Shown: positions 32,546 to 41,606 of the stretch, one piece after another | How the letters are laid out: each line of letters starts with the position of its first letter | Position numbering within the stretch: position 1 is the stretch's first letter | Source of the DNA: Blastococcus sp. LR1 | GTDB taxonomy: Bacteria; Actinomycetota; Actinomycetes; Mycobacteriales; Geodermatophilaceae | NCBI RefSeq assembly: GCF_020166105.1 | Contig: NZ_JAIUJY010000002.1 | Location: forward strand, 124,001-188,000 | Length of the DNA: 64,000 nt | Reading direction: 5' to 3' | Translations under genes and position numbers: made by a program | The notes under the pieces: model-generated | Told to the model about the DNA's origin: nothing | What the model saw: only the letters and a program-made list of their open reading frames with translations | Databases searched by the model: none

Positions 32546-34048
32546 GTGGCGCGGGTCGTGGTGGTGGGCGCCGGACTCGGCGGACTCGCCGCGGCGGCCC
32601 GGCTCGCCGCCTCGGGCCACGCGGTGACGATCCTGGAGCAGGGCCCGGAGGTTGGCGGGAAGCTCGGCCGGCTCTCCGTCGACGGGCACTCCTTCGACAC
32701 CGGGCCGAGCCTGGTCACCCTCCCCCAGGTGCTGCGGGACCTCTTCGCCGCGACCGGCGGACCGCTCGAGGACGCCGTCGACCTCGTGCGGCTCGACCCG
32801 GCCGTCGACTACCGGTTCGCCGACGGCACCCGGCTGGCGATGCCCGGTCGACTCGAGGACGTCCCGTCGGCGCTCGACGAGGCCCTGGGCGACGGCGCCG
32901 GCCGGCAGTGGAGCGCGCTGATGGAGCGGGCCGCGGACATGTGGCGGATCAGCGAGGGCCCCTTCCTGCGCTCACCCCTGGCCGGTGCCGCCACGCTCGC
33001 CCGGCTCGCCCGCCGTCCCGCCGACGTCGCGGCCATCGCCCCGTGGCAGTCGCTGCGCGGGCTGGGGCGCCGGTACCTGCAGCACCCGCACCTCCGCACC
33101 CTGTTGGACCGGTACGCCACCTACTCCGGCTCCGACCCGCGGCGGGCGCCGGCGGTGCTCGCCACCGTCGCCTACGCCGAGCAGGCCTTCGGTTCCTGGT
33201 ACGTCCGCGGCGGGCTGCACCGGCTCGCCCTCGCCGTCCTCGACCGGGCCGTGGCGCACGGCGCGGTCCTGCGGACCGGCGCCGCGGTGCGGCGGGTGCT
33301 GATGGAGAACGGCCGGGCGGCCGGGGTCGAGCTGGCCGACGGCGAGCGGGTGCCCGCCGACGCCGTGGTGTCGGGGCTCGACGCCGCCGCGCTGCACGCA
33401 CACCTCCTGCCCGGCGACCGGCGCACCCGCGGGGTGCGCCGGGACCTGGGCCGGGCGACGCCGTCGCTGTCGGGCTTCGTGCTGCTGCTGGCGCTGCGCG
33501 GCCGCACCCCCGGGCTCGCCCACCACACCGCGCTGTTCCCCGAGGACTACGACGCCGAGTTCGACGCCGTCTTCGGCGTCGGCCGGAACACCGGTCGCCC
33601 CGTGCCGGTGACCGACCCCACCGTGTACGTGAGCGCGCCCGACGACCCGGCGCTGGCACCGGACGGCGACAGCGAGTCCTGGTTCGTGCTGGTCAACGCT
33701 CCGCGGCACGACCCGGAGCACGGCGTGGACTGGAACTCCCCCGGCCTGGCCGACCGGTACGCCGACGAGGTGCTCGCCGTCATGGCCAGGCGCGGCCTGG
33801 ACGTGCGGGACCGGGTGCGCCGGCGTGTGCTGCGCACCCCCGCGGACCTCGAGCGCGACACCGGCAGCGTCGGCGGCTCGATCTACGGGACCTCGAGCAA
33901 CGGCAGCCGGGCGGCCTTCCTGCGCCCGGGGAACGCCTCGCCGGTGCCCGGGCTGTTCCTGGTCGGCGGCTCGGCCCATCCCGGGGGCGGCCTGCCGCTG
34001 GTGACGCTGTCCGCGGAGATCGTCGCCCGGCTGATCGGGCCCGCCTGA
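32546..34048 (+). CDS. Phytoene desaturase (CrtI) family FAD oxidoreductase
   Basis: 500 residues from GTG 32546. The FAD-binding motif VVVVGAGLGGLAAAARLAAS with ILEQGPEVGGKLGR is at the N-terminus, and the CrtI C-terminal motif PVPGLFLVGGSAHPGGGLPL is present. Internal blocks FDTGPSLVTLP and GTSSNGSRAAFLRPGN also fit CrtI/CrtD-type carotenoid desaturases, ketolases or isomerases. No crtB, crtE or crtY neighbours occur, so its exact step (desaturation versus oxygenation) is open. It could contribute to the carotenoid pigments of this group. Confidence 0.85.
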   Translation: MARVVVVGAGLGGLAAAARLAASGHAVTILEQGPEVGGKLGRLSVDGHSFDTGPSLVTLPQVLRDLFAATGGPLEDAVDLVRLDPAVDYRFADGTRLAMPGRLEDVPSALDEALGDGAGRQWSALMERAADMWRISEGPFLRSPLAGAATLARLARRPADVAAIAPWQSLRGLGRRYLQHPHLRTLLDRYATYSGSDPRRAPAVLATVAYAEQAFGSWYVRGGLHRLALAVLDRAVAHGAVLRTGAAVRRVLMENGRAAGVELADGERVPADAVVSGLDAAALHAHLLPGDRRTRGVRRDLGRATPSLSGFVLLLALRGRTPGLAHHTALFPEDYDAEFDAVFGVGRNTGRPVPVTDPTVYVSAPDDPALAPDGDSESWFVLVNAPRHDPEHGVDWNSPGLADRYADEVLAVMARRGLDVRDRVRRRVLRTPADLERDTGSVGGSIYGTSSNGSRAAFLRPGNASPVPGLFLVGGSAHPGGGLPLVTLSAEIVARLIGPA

Positions 34049-34069
34049 CGCCTGCGATCCGACGGAAAC

Positions 34070-34144
34070 GGCCCCGACCGCCGGCGGAATGCCGGCGGCC
34101 GGGGCCGCATCACGTCCTGCTGCGGACCGTCCGGGGACGGTCCG
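34070..34144. terminator. Two hairpins between convergent genes
   Basis: GGCCCCGACCGCCGGC (34070-34085) pairs with GCCGGCGGCCGGGGCC (34091-34106) with one mismatch. A second, CGGACCGTCC (34123-34132) with GGACGGTCCG (34135-34144), is perfect. They lie between the stops of the CrtI-like gene (+) and the DUF3117 gene (-) and probably terminate both. Confidence 0.8.
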
Positions 34145-34150
34145 CGGGGC

Positions 34151-34318
34151 TCAGCTGGTGGCGCCCTTCAGCGCCTCCGACAGCGCCGCCGCCTCGTCGG
34201 GCGACAGCTCGACGACCAGACGACCGCCACCTTCCAGTGGCACCCGCATGACCAGACCGCGCCCTTCCTTGGTGACCTCGAGGGGACCTTCACCCGTGCG
34301 CGGCTTCATGGCCGCCAT
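34151..34318 (-). CDS. DUF3117 family small protein
   Basis: 55 residues, MAAMKPRTGEGPLEVTKEGR at the N-terminus and VVELSPDEAAALSEALKG at the C-terminus. This is the DUF3117 family of very conserved actinobacterial small proteins (Rv1211 in M. tuberculosis). Its function is unknown; the fold appears to be a short beta-hairpin plus helix. It sits beside tag, as in mycobacteria. Bases 34319-34475 between the two genes hold only a 21-base tandem duplication (34444 and 34465) that runs into the tag stop. Confidence 0.9.
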   Translation of the reverse strand: MAAMKPRTGEGPLEVTKEGRGLVMRVPLEGGGRLVVELSPDEAAALSEALKGATS

Positions 34319-34475
34319 GCGTGCCTCCTTCGCCAGCCGCACGACTGCCGGAGGCAGGCGCGCGGTGTCCGATGCTGTGAGCTCCCACCAATGATCCCGT
34401 ATGAGGGCGATCCGTCCAACATGAGCCCCAGCGCGCCACGCTTTCGGGCTGTGCTCAGGGGCTCTCGGGCTGTGT

Positions 34476-35030
34476 TCACGGGTTCGCCCGGAAGCAGTCG
34501 GCGACGTGGTCGTCCACCATCCCGGTGGCCTGCATGAGCGCGTAGGCGGTCGTCGGGCCGACGAACACGAACCCGCGGCGCTTGAGCTCCTTGGCCATCG
34601 CGACCGATTCCGGGCTGGTCGCGGGCACGTCGGCGAGCGACGCCGGGCGGGTCCGGGGGCCGGTCGGGGCGAAGGACCACAGGAGCTCGGACAGCCCCTC
34701 GGGCAGTCGCTGGGCCGCCCGGGCGTTGCCGACGGCCGCCCGGATCTTGGCGCGATTGCGCACGATCGCGGCATCTGCCATCAGCCGTTCCTCGTCGTCG
34801 GCGGTGAACTCCGCGACCGCGTCGATCTCGAAGCCGGCGAACGCCGTGCGGAAGGCGGGCCGCTTCCGCAGGATGGTGATCCAGGACAGGCCCGACTGGA
34901 ACGCCTCGAGGGTGAGCCGCTCGAAGAGGGCGTCGTCCCCGCGGAACGGCGTGCCCCACTCCTCGTCGTGGTACCTGACGTACTCGGGAGCGCTGGTCGA
35001 CCACCCGCACCGTGCTGTCTCCGCCGCCAC
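34476..35030 (-). CDS. tag: DNA-3-methyladenine glycosylase I
   Basis: 184 residues from GTG 35030; a GTG at 35054 would add eight. It excises 3-methyladenine from alkylated DNA. Tag motifs are present: RCGWSTSAPEYVRYHDEEWG at the N-terminus with the zinc Cys and His, LTLEAFQSGLSWITILRKR, and GFVFVGPTTAYALMQATGMV followed by DDHVADC with the C-terminal zinc His and Cys. All four zinc ligands are in place. Mycobacterial counterpart Rv1210. Confidence 0.92.
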   Translation of the reverse strand: MAAETARCGWSTSAPEYVRYHDEEWGTPFRGDDALFERLTLEAFQSGLSWITILRKRPAFRTAFAGFEIDAVAEFTADDEERLMADAAIVRNRAKIRAAVGNARAAQRLPEGLSELLWSFAPTGPRTRPASLADVPATSPESVAMAKELKRRGFVFVGPTTAYALMQATGMVDDHVADCFRANP

Positions 35031-35061
35031 GCGCAGGACGCTAGCGCGGGCCACCGACGCC

Positions 35062-38000
35062 TCAGCCCAGCGGCGAGGAGGCGACCCCGGTCCCGAGGTC
35101 CTTGAGGTACAGGTCGCGGATCCGGTTCGTGTCCGCCGACACCAGCGCCTGCGAGGTCGTGAGGACGACGCGGTCGCCGCTGAACGCCGTCAGCCGGCCG
35201 TACTCCGCCGGCGCCACCGAGCCGACGGGGCCGCTCGTCGGCCGGCCGTCGGCGTCGGAGGTGACCAGCAGCAGCGGGCCGGCGACCCCGCCGGCCAGGT
35301 CGCGCCGGTAGTGGTCGGTGTGGCCGTTCGTGTCGGCCGGCAGGGCGGGCTCGGCGGTCGAGTAGAAGGCGTAGCGGCCGGTCGGATCGAGCTCGACCTG
35401 GTGCTCCCATCCCGTCTGCTGGCCGTCGCCGAGGGCGATCGCCGTGCTCGTGGTGAGGTCCACCCGGTAGGCCAGGGCCGCCGTGCTGGTGGCGGCCGGG
35501 TTGGTGGTGGCGATCCGGTTGACCGTCACGAGGGCGACGTACCGGCCGTCGTCGCTGAGCGCGATGTCGCCGGCGTCCCGGTAGACACCGAACCGGGTCG
35601 TGGTGCCGCGGGATGTGACCGAGGAGGCCACCACCAGCTCACCGGCGCCCGGCCCCGACAGGGTCTTGCGGTACAGCAGGACGGTGCCGGTCGAGGTCGT
35701 CGCCGGGAAGAGCGCGAAGCGGCCGTCGGGCGTGACCTCCAGGGCCGGGCCGGTCGCGGCGCCACCGAGGTTGGCGCCTTCCGTGGTGGTCGAGACCCGG
35801 GTGACAGTGCCGGTCGAGAGCCGCTTGGCGAAGAGGTCGACGACGCCGTTGCTGTCCCCCGCGACCAGGTCGCTGCGCGCGGAGTAGAAGAGCACCAGGT
35901 CGCCGTCGGCGGTGATCGCCACCGGCGGGCTGGTCGAGTACACCGAGCTGCCGGTCTGGAGCACGGCTCCGGCGGACGACGAGCTGACCCGGCCGGCGGG
36001 CGGAACGCTCACCAGCGACCAGGCCGAGCTCGCGACGTCGAAGCGGTAGACGTCGGTCAGCGTGTTGGTGTCGGCGGCGACCAGCGGCGCAGTGGTGGCC
36101 AGCACGACGGTGCCGCCGTCGGCGCTGATCGCGGGCGCGCTGGTGTTCGTCGGATCCGTCGCACCTGTCGCACCCGCGGGCAGCGGCGCCAGCCTCCGCG
36201 CGGTGCCCGCGGTGCGGTCGAGCAGGTACAGCTCGTAGGCGGTGTTGGTGTCCCCCGGCTCGAGCGACGCGGAGGTGCCGATCACGACGTGCCGGCCGTC
36301 CGCGCTCACCGCGGCCCCGCCCTTGTCCCCCGCACCCTGTGCCGGCACCCGCGGCGAGACCGGCACGACGGAGACCTCGGCCGAGGGCGCCGAGACGTTC
36401 CCGCCCGCGTCCACCGCCACCACCCGGAGCCGGTAGGTGGTCCCGTTGGTCAGGCCCGACACCGCGATCTGGGTGGCGGGCGCGCTCGCGGTCGCCAGCA
36501 CGGCACCGTCCTCGGCGAGCACCCGGTAGGTGACGACGTCGGGGTCCGCCGGCGGGGTCCAGGCGAGCACGGCGCGGCGGTCCCCGGGAGCAGCCGTGAC
36601 GTCCGTCGGGGAGGCCGGCGCGAGGTCCCGGGGCGTCCCGGGGACGGCGGCCGAGGCGAGCGACCGGTTCCCGTGGGTGTCCACCGCGACCAGCGAGAAC
36701 GAGTACGTCACGTCGTTGGTCAGCCCGGTCGCGACGTAACCGGTCCCGGTCACCGTGGCGATCTCCACGCCGTCCTGGAACACGCGGTAGCCCGCCAGGT
36801 CGGACTCGCTGTTCGCCGTCCAGGAGAGCGGGATGCGCCCCTCTCCGGTCGTCGTCGTCAGGCCGGTGGGAGTGGCGGGCGCGGTGAGGTCGGTCGGGGT
36901 GGCGGTCACCGCCGCCGTCGCCGGCGAGCGGTTGCCGTGCGTGTCCACCGCGACCAGCGAGAACGAGTAGGCGACGTCGTTGGTCAGCCCGGTCGCGACG
37001 TAACCGGTCCCGGTCACCGTGGCGATCTCCACGCCGTCCTGGAACACCTGGTAGCTCGCCAGGTCGGACTCGGGATTCGCCGTCCAGGAGAGCGCGACCT
37101 GCTGCTCACCCCGAACCGCGGAGAACCCGGTCGGGGTGGCGGGCGCGGTGAGGTCGGTCGGTGTCGCGGACAGCGCCGCCGTCGCCGGCGAGCGGTTGCC
37201 GTGGGTGTCCACCGCGACCAGCGAGAAGGAGTACGTCACGTCGTTGGTCAGGCCGGTGGCGGTGTAGGAGGTGCCCGTGACCGTCGCGATCTCCGTGCCG
37301 TTGCGGAACACCCGGTAGCTCGCCAGGTCCGGCTCGGGATTGGCGTTCCAGGTGAGCGCCACCTGCCGCTCGCCGCGTACCGCCGTCAGCCCGGTCGGGG
37401 TGGCGGGCGCGGTGAGGTCGGTGGGCGTCGCGGACACCGCCGCCGTCGCCGGCGAGCGGTTGCCGTGCGTGTCCACCGCGACCAGGGAGAACGAGTAGGC
37501 GACGTCGTTGGTCAGTCCGGCGGCGACGTAGCTCGTCCCGGTCACGGTGGCGATCTCCGTGCCGTTGCGGAAGACCCGGTAGCTCGCCAGGTCCGGCTCG
37601 GGACTGGCGTTCCAGGTGAGCGTGACCCGGCCGTCCCCGCGCACCGCCGCGAAGCCGGTAGGCCGGGCAGGCGCGGTGAGGTCGGTGGGAGTGGCCGAGA
37701 CCGTCGCGCTCGCCGCGGACCGGTTGCCGCTGTCGTCCACGGCCACCAGCGAGAACGAGTACGACACGTCGTTGGTCAGCCCGGTCGCGACGTAGCTCGT
37801 CCCGGTGACCGTCGCGATCTCCACCCCGTTCCGCAGCACCCGGTAGCTCGCCAGGTCGTTCTCCACGTTGGCCGTCCAGGACAGGGTGACCCGGGCGTCG
37901 CCCCTGGTCGCCGTGAGGCCGGTGGGCACGGCCGGCGGCGTCACGTCGGTGTGCGAGGTGACCGGCGCGGACGCCGCAGAGCGGTTCCCGTGGGTGTCGA

Positions 38001-39951
38001 TGGCCACGATCGCGTAGCTCCGCGAGGCTCCACCGCCGTCGGTGAAGGTCGGGGACGTGACGGTGGCGATCTCCACGCCGTCCCGCAGCACCCGGTAGCC
38101 CGCGAGGTCGGGTTCCGTGTTGGCCGTCCAGGTCAGGACGTTGTTCCCCGACGCGCGGGCGACGTCCAGACCGGTCGGCGCCGCCGGCGGCGTCAGGTCG
38201 GTGGGTGTCGCGGAGACCTGGGCCGACGGGGTCGAGCGGTTGTCGTGGGTGTCCACCGCGACCAGGGTGTAGCGGTAGGTCGTGTCGTTGGTCAGCCCGA
38301 TGTCGGTGTACGTCGTGCCGGCGACCGCGGCGATCTCCACCCCGTCGCGGAACACCCGGTAGCCCGCGCGGTCCGGCTCGCTGTTCGCCGTCCAGGTGAG
38401 GGTGACCCGGCCGTCGCCGCGGACCGCCGTCAGCCCGGTCGGGGTGGCCGGCGGGGTGAGGTCGGTCGGCGTCGCGGACACCGGCGCCGTCGCCGGCGAG
38501 CGGTTGCCGTGGGTGTCCACCGCGACCAGGGCGTAGGCGTAGACGCGGTCGTTGGTCAGCCCCGTGTCGGTGTAGGTCGTGCTGGTGACCGTGGCGATCT
38601 CCACGCCGTCCCGGAGCACGCGGTAACCCGCCAGGTCGGGTTCGCCGTTCGCCGTCCAGGTGAGCGTGACCCGGCCGTCGCCCCGCACGGCCGCCAGCCC
38701 CGTGGGCGAGGCCGGCGCCCCCAGATCCGTCGGCGTCCCCGGCACCGCCGCGGACGAGACCGACGCGTTGCCGTGGGTGTCCACGGCGACCAGCGTGTAG
38801 CGGTAGGTCGTGTCGTTGGTCAGGCCGCCGTCGACGTAGGAGGTGGTGGCACCCGGAACCGTCGCGACCAGGACGCCGTCCCGGAACAGGCGGTAGGCCG
38901 CGAGGTCGGGCTCGGGATTCGCCGTCCAGGAGAGGAAGACCTCGCCGTCACCCCGCACCGCGGTCAGACCCGTGGGCGTGGCCGGCGGCGTGAGGTCGGT
39001 CGGCGTGACCGAGACGGACGCGGACGGGGCCGACCGGTTGCCGTGCGTGTCCACCGCGACCAGCGTGTAGACGTAGGTCCGGTCGTTGGCCAGCCCGAGG
39101 TCGATGTGCTCGGTCCCGGTAAGCGCCGCCACCTCGACGCCGTCGCGGAGCAGGCGGTAGCCGGCGAGGTCGGGCTCGGGGCTCGCGTTCCAGGAGAGCC
39201 CGGCGCGGGCGTCCCCGCGGCCGCCGATCAGGCCCGTCGGCGCGGCCGGCGGCGTGAGGTCGGTGGGGGTCGCGCTCACCGCAGGGGACGACGAGGCCGA
39301 CCAGTTGCCCGACGTGTCGCGGGTCTGCACCGCGTAGGAGTAGGTGGTGTCGTTGACGACGGCGGAGTCGGTCCAGGTGGCGGTGTCCCGGCCGGGCAGG
39401 ACAGCGCTCGCGACCGCACTGTTCCGCATCACCCGGTAGGCGTCGGCGTCGTAGTCGGCCGTGTTCGGCGTCCAGGTGAGGACCACGCGCCCGTCGCCGC
39501 GGTCGGCGGTCACGCCGGTGGGCGGAGCCGCCGGGACGGCGTCACGGGGGGTGCCGGTGACCGGGGCGCTGGGGGTCGTTCCCTCGTACGGGAAGCCGAG
39601 GACCGACGAGCGCGAGGTCACCCGGACCACGTAGCCGCGGCCGTTGACCAGCCCGGGCACGGTGACCGACGTCGTCGTCGGCCGGGCGACCTCCGAGCCG
39701 TCCAGCGTCACGATGTAGCCGTTGACCGTCGTCTCGCCGGCGGGGGCCGTCCAGGTGATGTTCAGCGGCCGGTCCGCGGCCGCCGGCACCACGTTCGTGG
39801 GGGGTGCCGGGTCCGTGGCGCTCACGGTCCGCAGGTCCGGGGCAGGGAGCGGCGCGGTGCCGGGCAGCAGCAGCGTGGCCGCGACCAGGAGTGCGGCGAG
39901 ACACCGCAGCGTCCAGCGCCGGACACCGACGGAACCGTCGGACTGCTGCAC
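35062..39951 (-). CDS. Secreted protein with 13 fibronectin type III domains and a C-terminal beta-propeller
   Basis: 1629 residues from GTG 39951, chosen because GGAGGGGAGGG lies just upstream and the next residues form a signal peptide (RRWTLRCLAALLVAATLLLPG, quoted in part; cleavage near residue 45). About residues 50-1195 are 13 consecutive FN3 domains of ~88 residues. Domains 3-12 are very alike, with repeats of PTGLTAVRGDGRVTLTW, PDLAGYRVLRDGVEIATV and LVAVDTHGNRS. Residues ~1200-1629 form a TolB/PD40-like propeller whose blades carry a DTNxxxDxYxxDL motif (for example GDTNTAYELYLLD, ADTNRIRDLYLKDL), possibly a calcium loop. No sortase motif, enzyme domain or membrane anchor is seen. 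Adhesion or polymer binding is inferred. Confidence 0.88.
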   Translation of the reverse strand: MQQSDGSVGVRRWTLRCLAALLVAATLLLPGTAPLPAPDLRTVSATDPAPPTNVVPAAADRPLNITWTAPAGETTVNGYIVTLDGSEVARPTTTSVTVPGLVNGRGYVVRVTSRSSVLGFPYEGTTPSAPVTGTPRDAVPAAPPTGVTADRGDGRVVLTWTPNTADYDADAYRVMRNSAVASAVLPGRDTATWTDSAVVNDTTYSYAVQTRDTSGNWSASSSPAVSATPTDLTPPAAPTGLIGGRGDARAGLSWNASPEPDLAGYRLLRDGVEVAALTGTEHIDLGLANDRTYVYTLVAVDTHGNRSAPSASVSVTPTDLTPPATPTGLTAVRGDGEVFLSWTANPEPDLAAYRLFRDGVLVATVPGATTSYVDGGLTNDTTYRYTLVAVDTHGNASVSSAAVPGTPTDLGAPASPTGLAAVRGDGRVTLTWTANGEPDLAGYRVLRDGVEIATVTSTTYTDTGLTNDRVYAYALVAVDTHGNRSPATAPVSATPTDLTPPATPTGLTAVRGDGRVTLTWTANSEPDRAGYRVFRDGVEIAAVAGTTYTDIGLTNDTTYRYTLVAVDTHDNRSTPSAQVSATPTDLTPPAAPTGLDVARASGNNVLTWTANTEPDLAGYRVLRDGVEIATVTSPTFTDGGGASRSYAIVAIDTHGNRSAASAPVTSHTDVTPPAVPTGLTATRGDARVTLSWTANVENDLASYRVLRNGVEIATVTGTSYVATGLTNDVSYSFSLVAVDDSGNRSAASATVSATPTDLTAPARPTGFAAVRGDGRVTLTWNASPEPDLASYRVFRNGTEIATVTGTSYVAAGLTNDVAYSFSLVAVDTHGNRSPATAAVSATPTDLTAPATPTGLTAVRGERQVALTWNANPEPDLASYRVFRNGTEIATVTGTSYTATGLTNDVTYSFSLVAVDTHGNRSPATAALSATPTDLTAPATPTGFSAVRGEQQVALSWTANPESDLASYQVFQDGVEIATVTGTGYVATGLTNDVAYSFSLVAVDTHGNRSPATAAVTATPTDLTAPATPTGLTTTTGEGRIPLSWTANSESDLAGYRVFQDGVEIATVTGTGYVATGLTNDVTYSFSLVAVDTHGNRSLASAAVPGTPRDLAPASPTDVTAAPGDRRAVLAWTPPADPDVVTYRVLAEDGAVLATASAPATQIAVSGLTNGTTYRLRVVAVDAGGNVSAPSAEVSVVPVSPRVPAQGAGDKGGAAVSADGRHVVIGTSASLEPGDTNTAYELYLLDRTAGTARRLAPLPAGATGATDPTNTSAPAISADGGTVVLATTAPLVAADTNTLTDVYRFDVASSAWSLVSVPPAGRVSSSSAGAVLQTGSSVYSTSPPVAITADGDLVLFYSARSDLVAGDSNGVVDLFAKRLSTGTVTRVSTTTEGANLGGAATGPALEVTPDGRFALFPATTSTGTVLLYRKTLSGPGAGELVVASSVTSRGTTTRFGVYRDAGDIALSDDGRYVALVTVNRIATTNPAATSTAALAYRVDLTTSTAIALGDGQQTGWEHQVELDPTGRYAFYSTAEPALPADTNGHTDHYRRDLAGGVAGPLLLVTSDADGRPTSGPVGSVAPAEYGRLTAFSGDRVVLTTSQALVSADTNRIRDLYLKDLGTGVASSPLG
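36360..39800 (-). repeat. Coding array of ~264-bp FN3 repeats
   Basis: Thirteen ~88-codon units in tandem. The copies between roughly 36700 and 38700 are nearly identical at nucleotide level over long blocks; for example the GTCGTTGGTCAG and GTGTCCACCGCGACCAG motifs recur in almost every unit. Such similarity implies recent unit duplication or gene conversion and makes the region prone to copy-number change and to assembly collapse. Confidence 0.85.
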
Positions 39952-40099
39952 GAGCCCTCCCCTCCGGGCACCCAGGACGCGCACGACTGCCGCAACACTT
40001 CTCGGCAGGTGGGGCACCGGAATTGAGCCGGCCTGACCCCGACGAGCGGCAGGCGCCGAACCGTCCCCGCCCGGCCGGGAAGCCGCTAGCGTCCGCGCG

Positions 40100-41605
40100 G
40101 TGAGCGCCGTCGTGCCGGGCGAGCCGGGCATCCCTGCGCCTCCACCCGCTGCGAGGCGTGACCTCCTGCTCCTCGGGGCGGCGGTCACCGCGCTGCTGCT
40201 CGCCGTCGCCGGCCGGTACGGCTACTCCCGCGACGAGCTGTACTTCCTGCGCGCCGGCCGGGAGCTCGCCCTCGGCTACGTGGACCAGGGGCCGCTGACG
40301 CCCCTGGCCGCACGCGCCATGGACAGCCTGTTCCCCGGCTCGCTGACGGCGCTGCGGGCGCCCTCGGCGCTCGCCTCCGGGGCGGTCGTCGTCCTCACCG
40401 GCCTCCTCGCCCGCGAGTTCGGCGCGGGGCGGGCGGGCCAGCTGCTGGCCGCCGGCTGCATGGCGGTCTCCAGCATCCTGCTGATCGCCGGGCACCTGCT
40501 GACGACGACGACCCCGGACCTGCTGGCCTGGACGACGCTGTCCTGGCTGCTCGTCCGGGCGCTGCGCGACGGAGGCCGGACCTGGCTGCTCGTCGGGGTG
40601 GTCGCGGGCCTGGCCCTGCAGAACAAGGTGCAGCCGGCGTTCCTGCTCGCCGGCGTGCTCCTGGGCGTCCTGGCCGGCGGACCACGACCGGTCCTCCGGT
40701 CGCCCTGGCCGTGGCTGGGCGGGCTGCTGGCGCTGGCGCTGTGGGCGCCGAACCTCGCCTGGCAGGCGACCTCCGGGTGGCCCCAGCTGGAGCTGGCCGA
40801 GGCCATCGCCTCCGGGAGCTCGGGCACCAGCGAACCCTGGTACCTGTTCCTCCCCTTCCAGCTCGTCCTGGTCAGCCCGCTGCTGGTGCCGGTATGGGCG
40901 GCCGGGCTGGTGCGGCTGGCCCGCGACCCCGCGCTGCGCACCTGGCGGTCGTTCGCCGTCGCGTACGGCGTCCTCGCCGTGGTCTTCCTCGTGACCGGCG
41001 GCAAGCCGTACTACCTGGCCGGGCTCTACCCCGTCCTGCTGGCCGCCGGGGCGGCGCCGGTCCTCGACTGGGTCCGGCGGGGTGGGACACGACTGCGGGG
41101 CGGTCTGCTCGCCGCCGCGCTGGCGCTGAGCCTCGCCGTCGACGCCACGCTGGGGCTGCCCCTCGTCCCCGTCGGTGCCCTGGCGTCGACCCCGGTTCCC
41201 GATGTCAACTACGACGCCGGGGAGACCGTCGGCTGGCCGCGGTTCGCCGCCGCGGTCGAGCGGGCCCGCGACCGGCTGCCGGCCGCCGAGCGGGTCGTCG
41301 TCCTCACCGGGAACTACGGCCAGGCCGGCGCGGTGGACCGGTTCGCGCCCGGACTCGCCCCGGCCTACAGCGGGCACAACGCCTACGCGGACTGGGGCCC
41401 GCCACCCGAGGACGCCGAGGCCGCCGTCGTCGTCGGCCTGCCGCGATCCGACCTCGAGCGGTGGTTCGGATCGGTGACGGCGTCCGGCCGGATCGACAAC
41501 GGCGTCGGCCTGGACAACGAGGAGCAGGGCGCGACCGTGTGGCTCGCGACCGGCCGGCGGGTGCCGTGGGCGGAGATCTGGCCGGAGCTGCGGCGGCTCG
41601 GCTGA
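40100..41605 (+). CDS. GT39/ArnT-like polyprenyl-phosphate-dependent glycosyltransferase
   Basis: 501 residues from GTG 40100. After a short cytoplasmic N-terminus come 9-11 membrane helices. The first outer loop YGYSRDELYFLRAGRELALGY contains the acidic DE pair typical of the catalytic loop of GT-C enzymes (PMT/ArnT), with VDQGPLTPLAARAMD following. A soluble C-terminal domain starts around residue 370. It should transfer a sugar from a lipid-phosphate donor to a lipid or protein on the outer face; donor and acceptor are unknown. It is divergent from the FN3 protein gene across 148 bases, so glycosylation of that protein is an attractive but untested idea. Confidence 0.82.
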   Translation: MSAVVPGEPGIPAPPPAARRDLLLLGAAVTALLLAVAGRYGYSRDELYFLRAGRELALGYVDQGPLTPLAARAMDSLFPGSLTALRAPSALASGAVVVLTGLLAREFGAGRAGQLLAAGCMAVSSILLIAGHLLTTTTPDLLAWTTLSWLLVRALRDGGRTWLLVGVVAGLALQNKVQPAFLLAGVLLGVLAGGPRPVLRSPWPWLGGLLALALWAPNLAWQATSGWPQLELAEAIASGSSGTSEPWYLFLPFQLVLVSPLLVPVWAAGLVRLARDPALRTWRSFAVAYGVLAVVFLVTGGKPYYLAGLYPVLLAAGAAPVLDWVRRGGTRLRGGLLAAALALSLAVDATLGLPLVPVGALASTPVPDVNYDAGETVGWPRFAAAVERARDRLPAAERVVVLTGNYGQAGAVDRFAPGLAPAYSGHNAYADWGPPPEDAEAAVVVGLPRSDLERWFGSVTASGRIDNGVGLDNEEQGATVWLATGRRVPWAEIWPELRRLG

Positions 41606-41606
41606 G

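Noticed and set aside
32546..34048. Carotenoid biosynthesis gene cluster
   Set aside because: Only one CrtI-like gene is present; neighbours are a phosphatase and DUF3117/tag, so no cluster can be claimed.
34582..40026. A 5.4-kb open frame on the plus strand opposite the FN3 gene
   Set aside because: It is an Arg/Gly/Val-rich antisense shadow created by the repetitive, GC-rich FN3 coding sequence; it has no ribosome site, domain or coding-like composition, while the minus strand has a signal peptide and clear FN3 domains.
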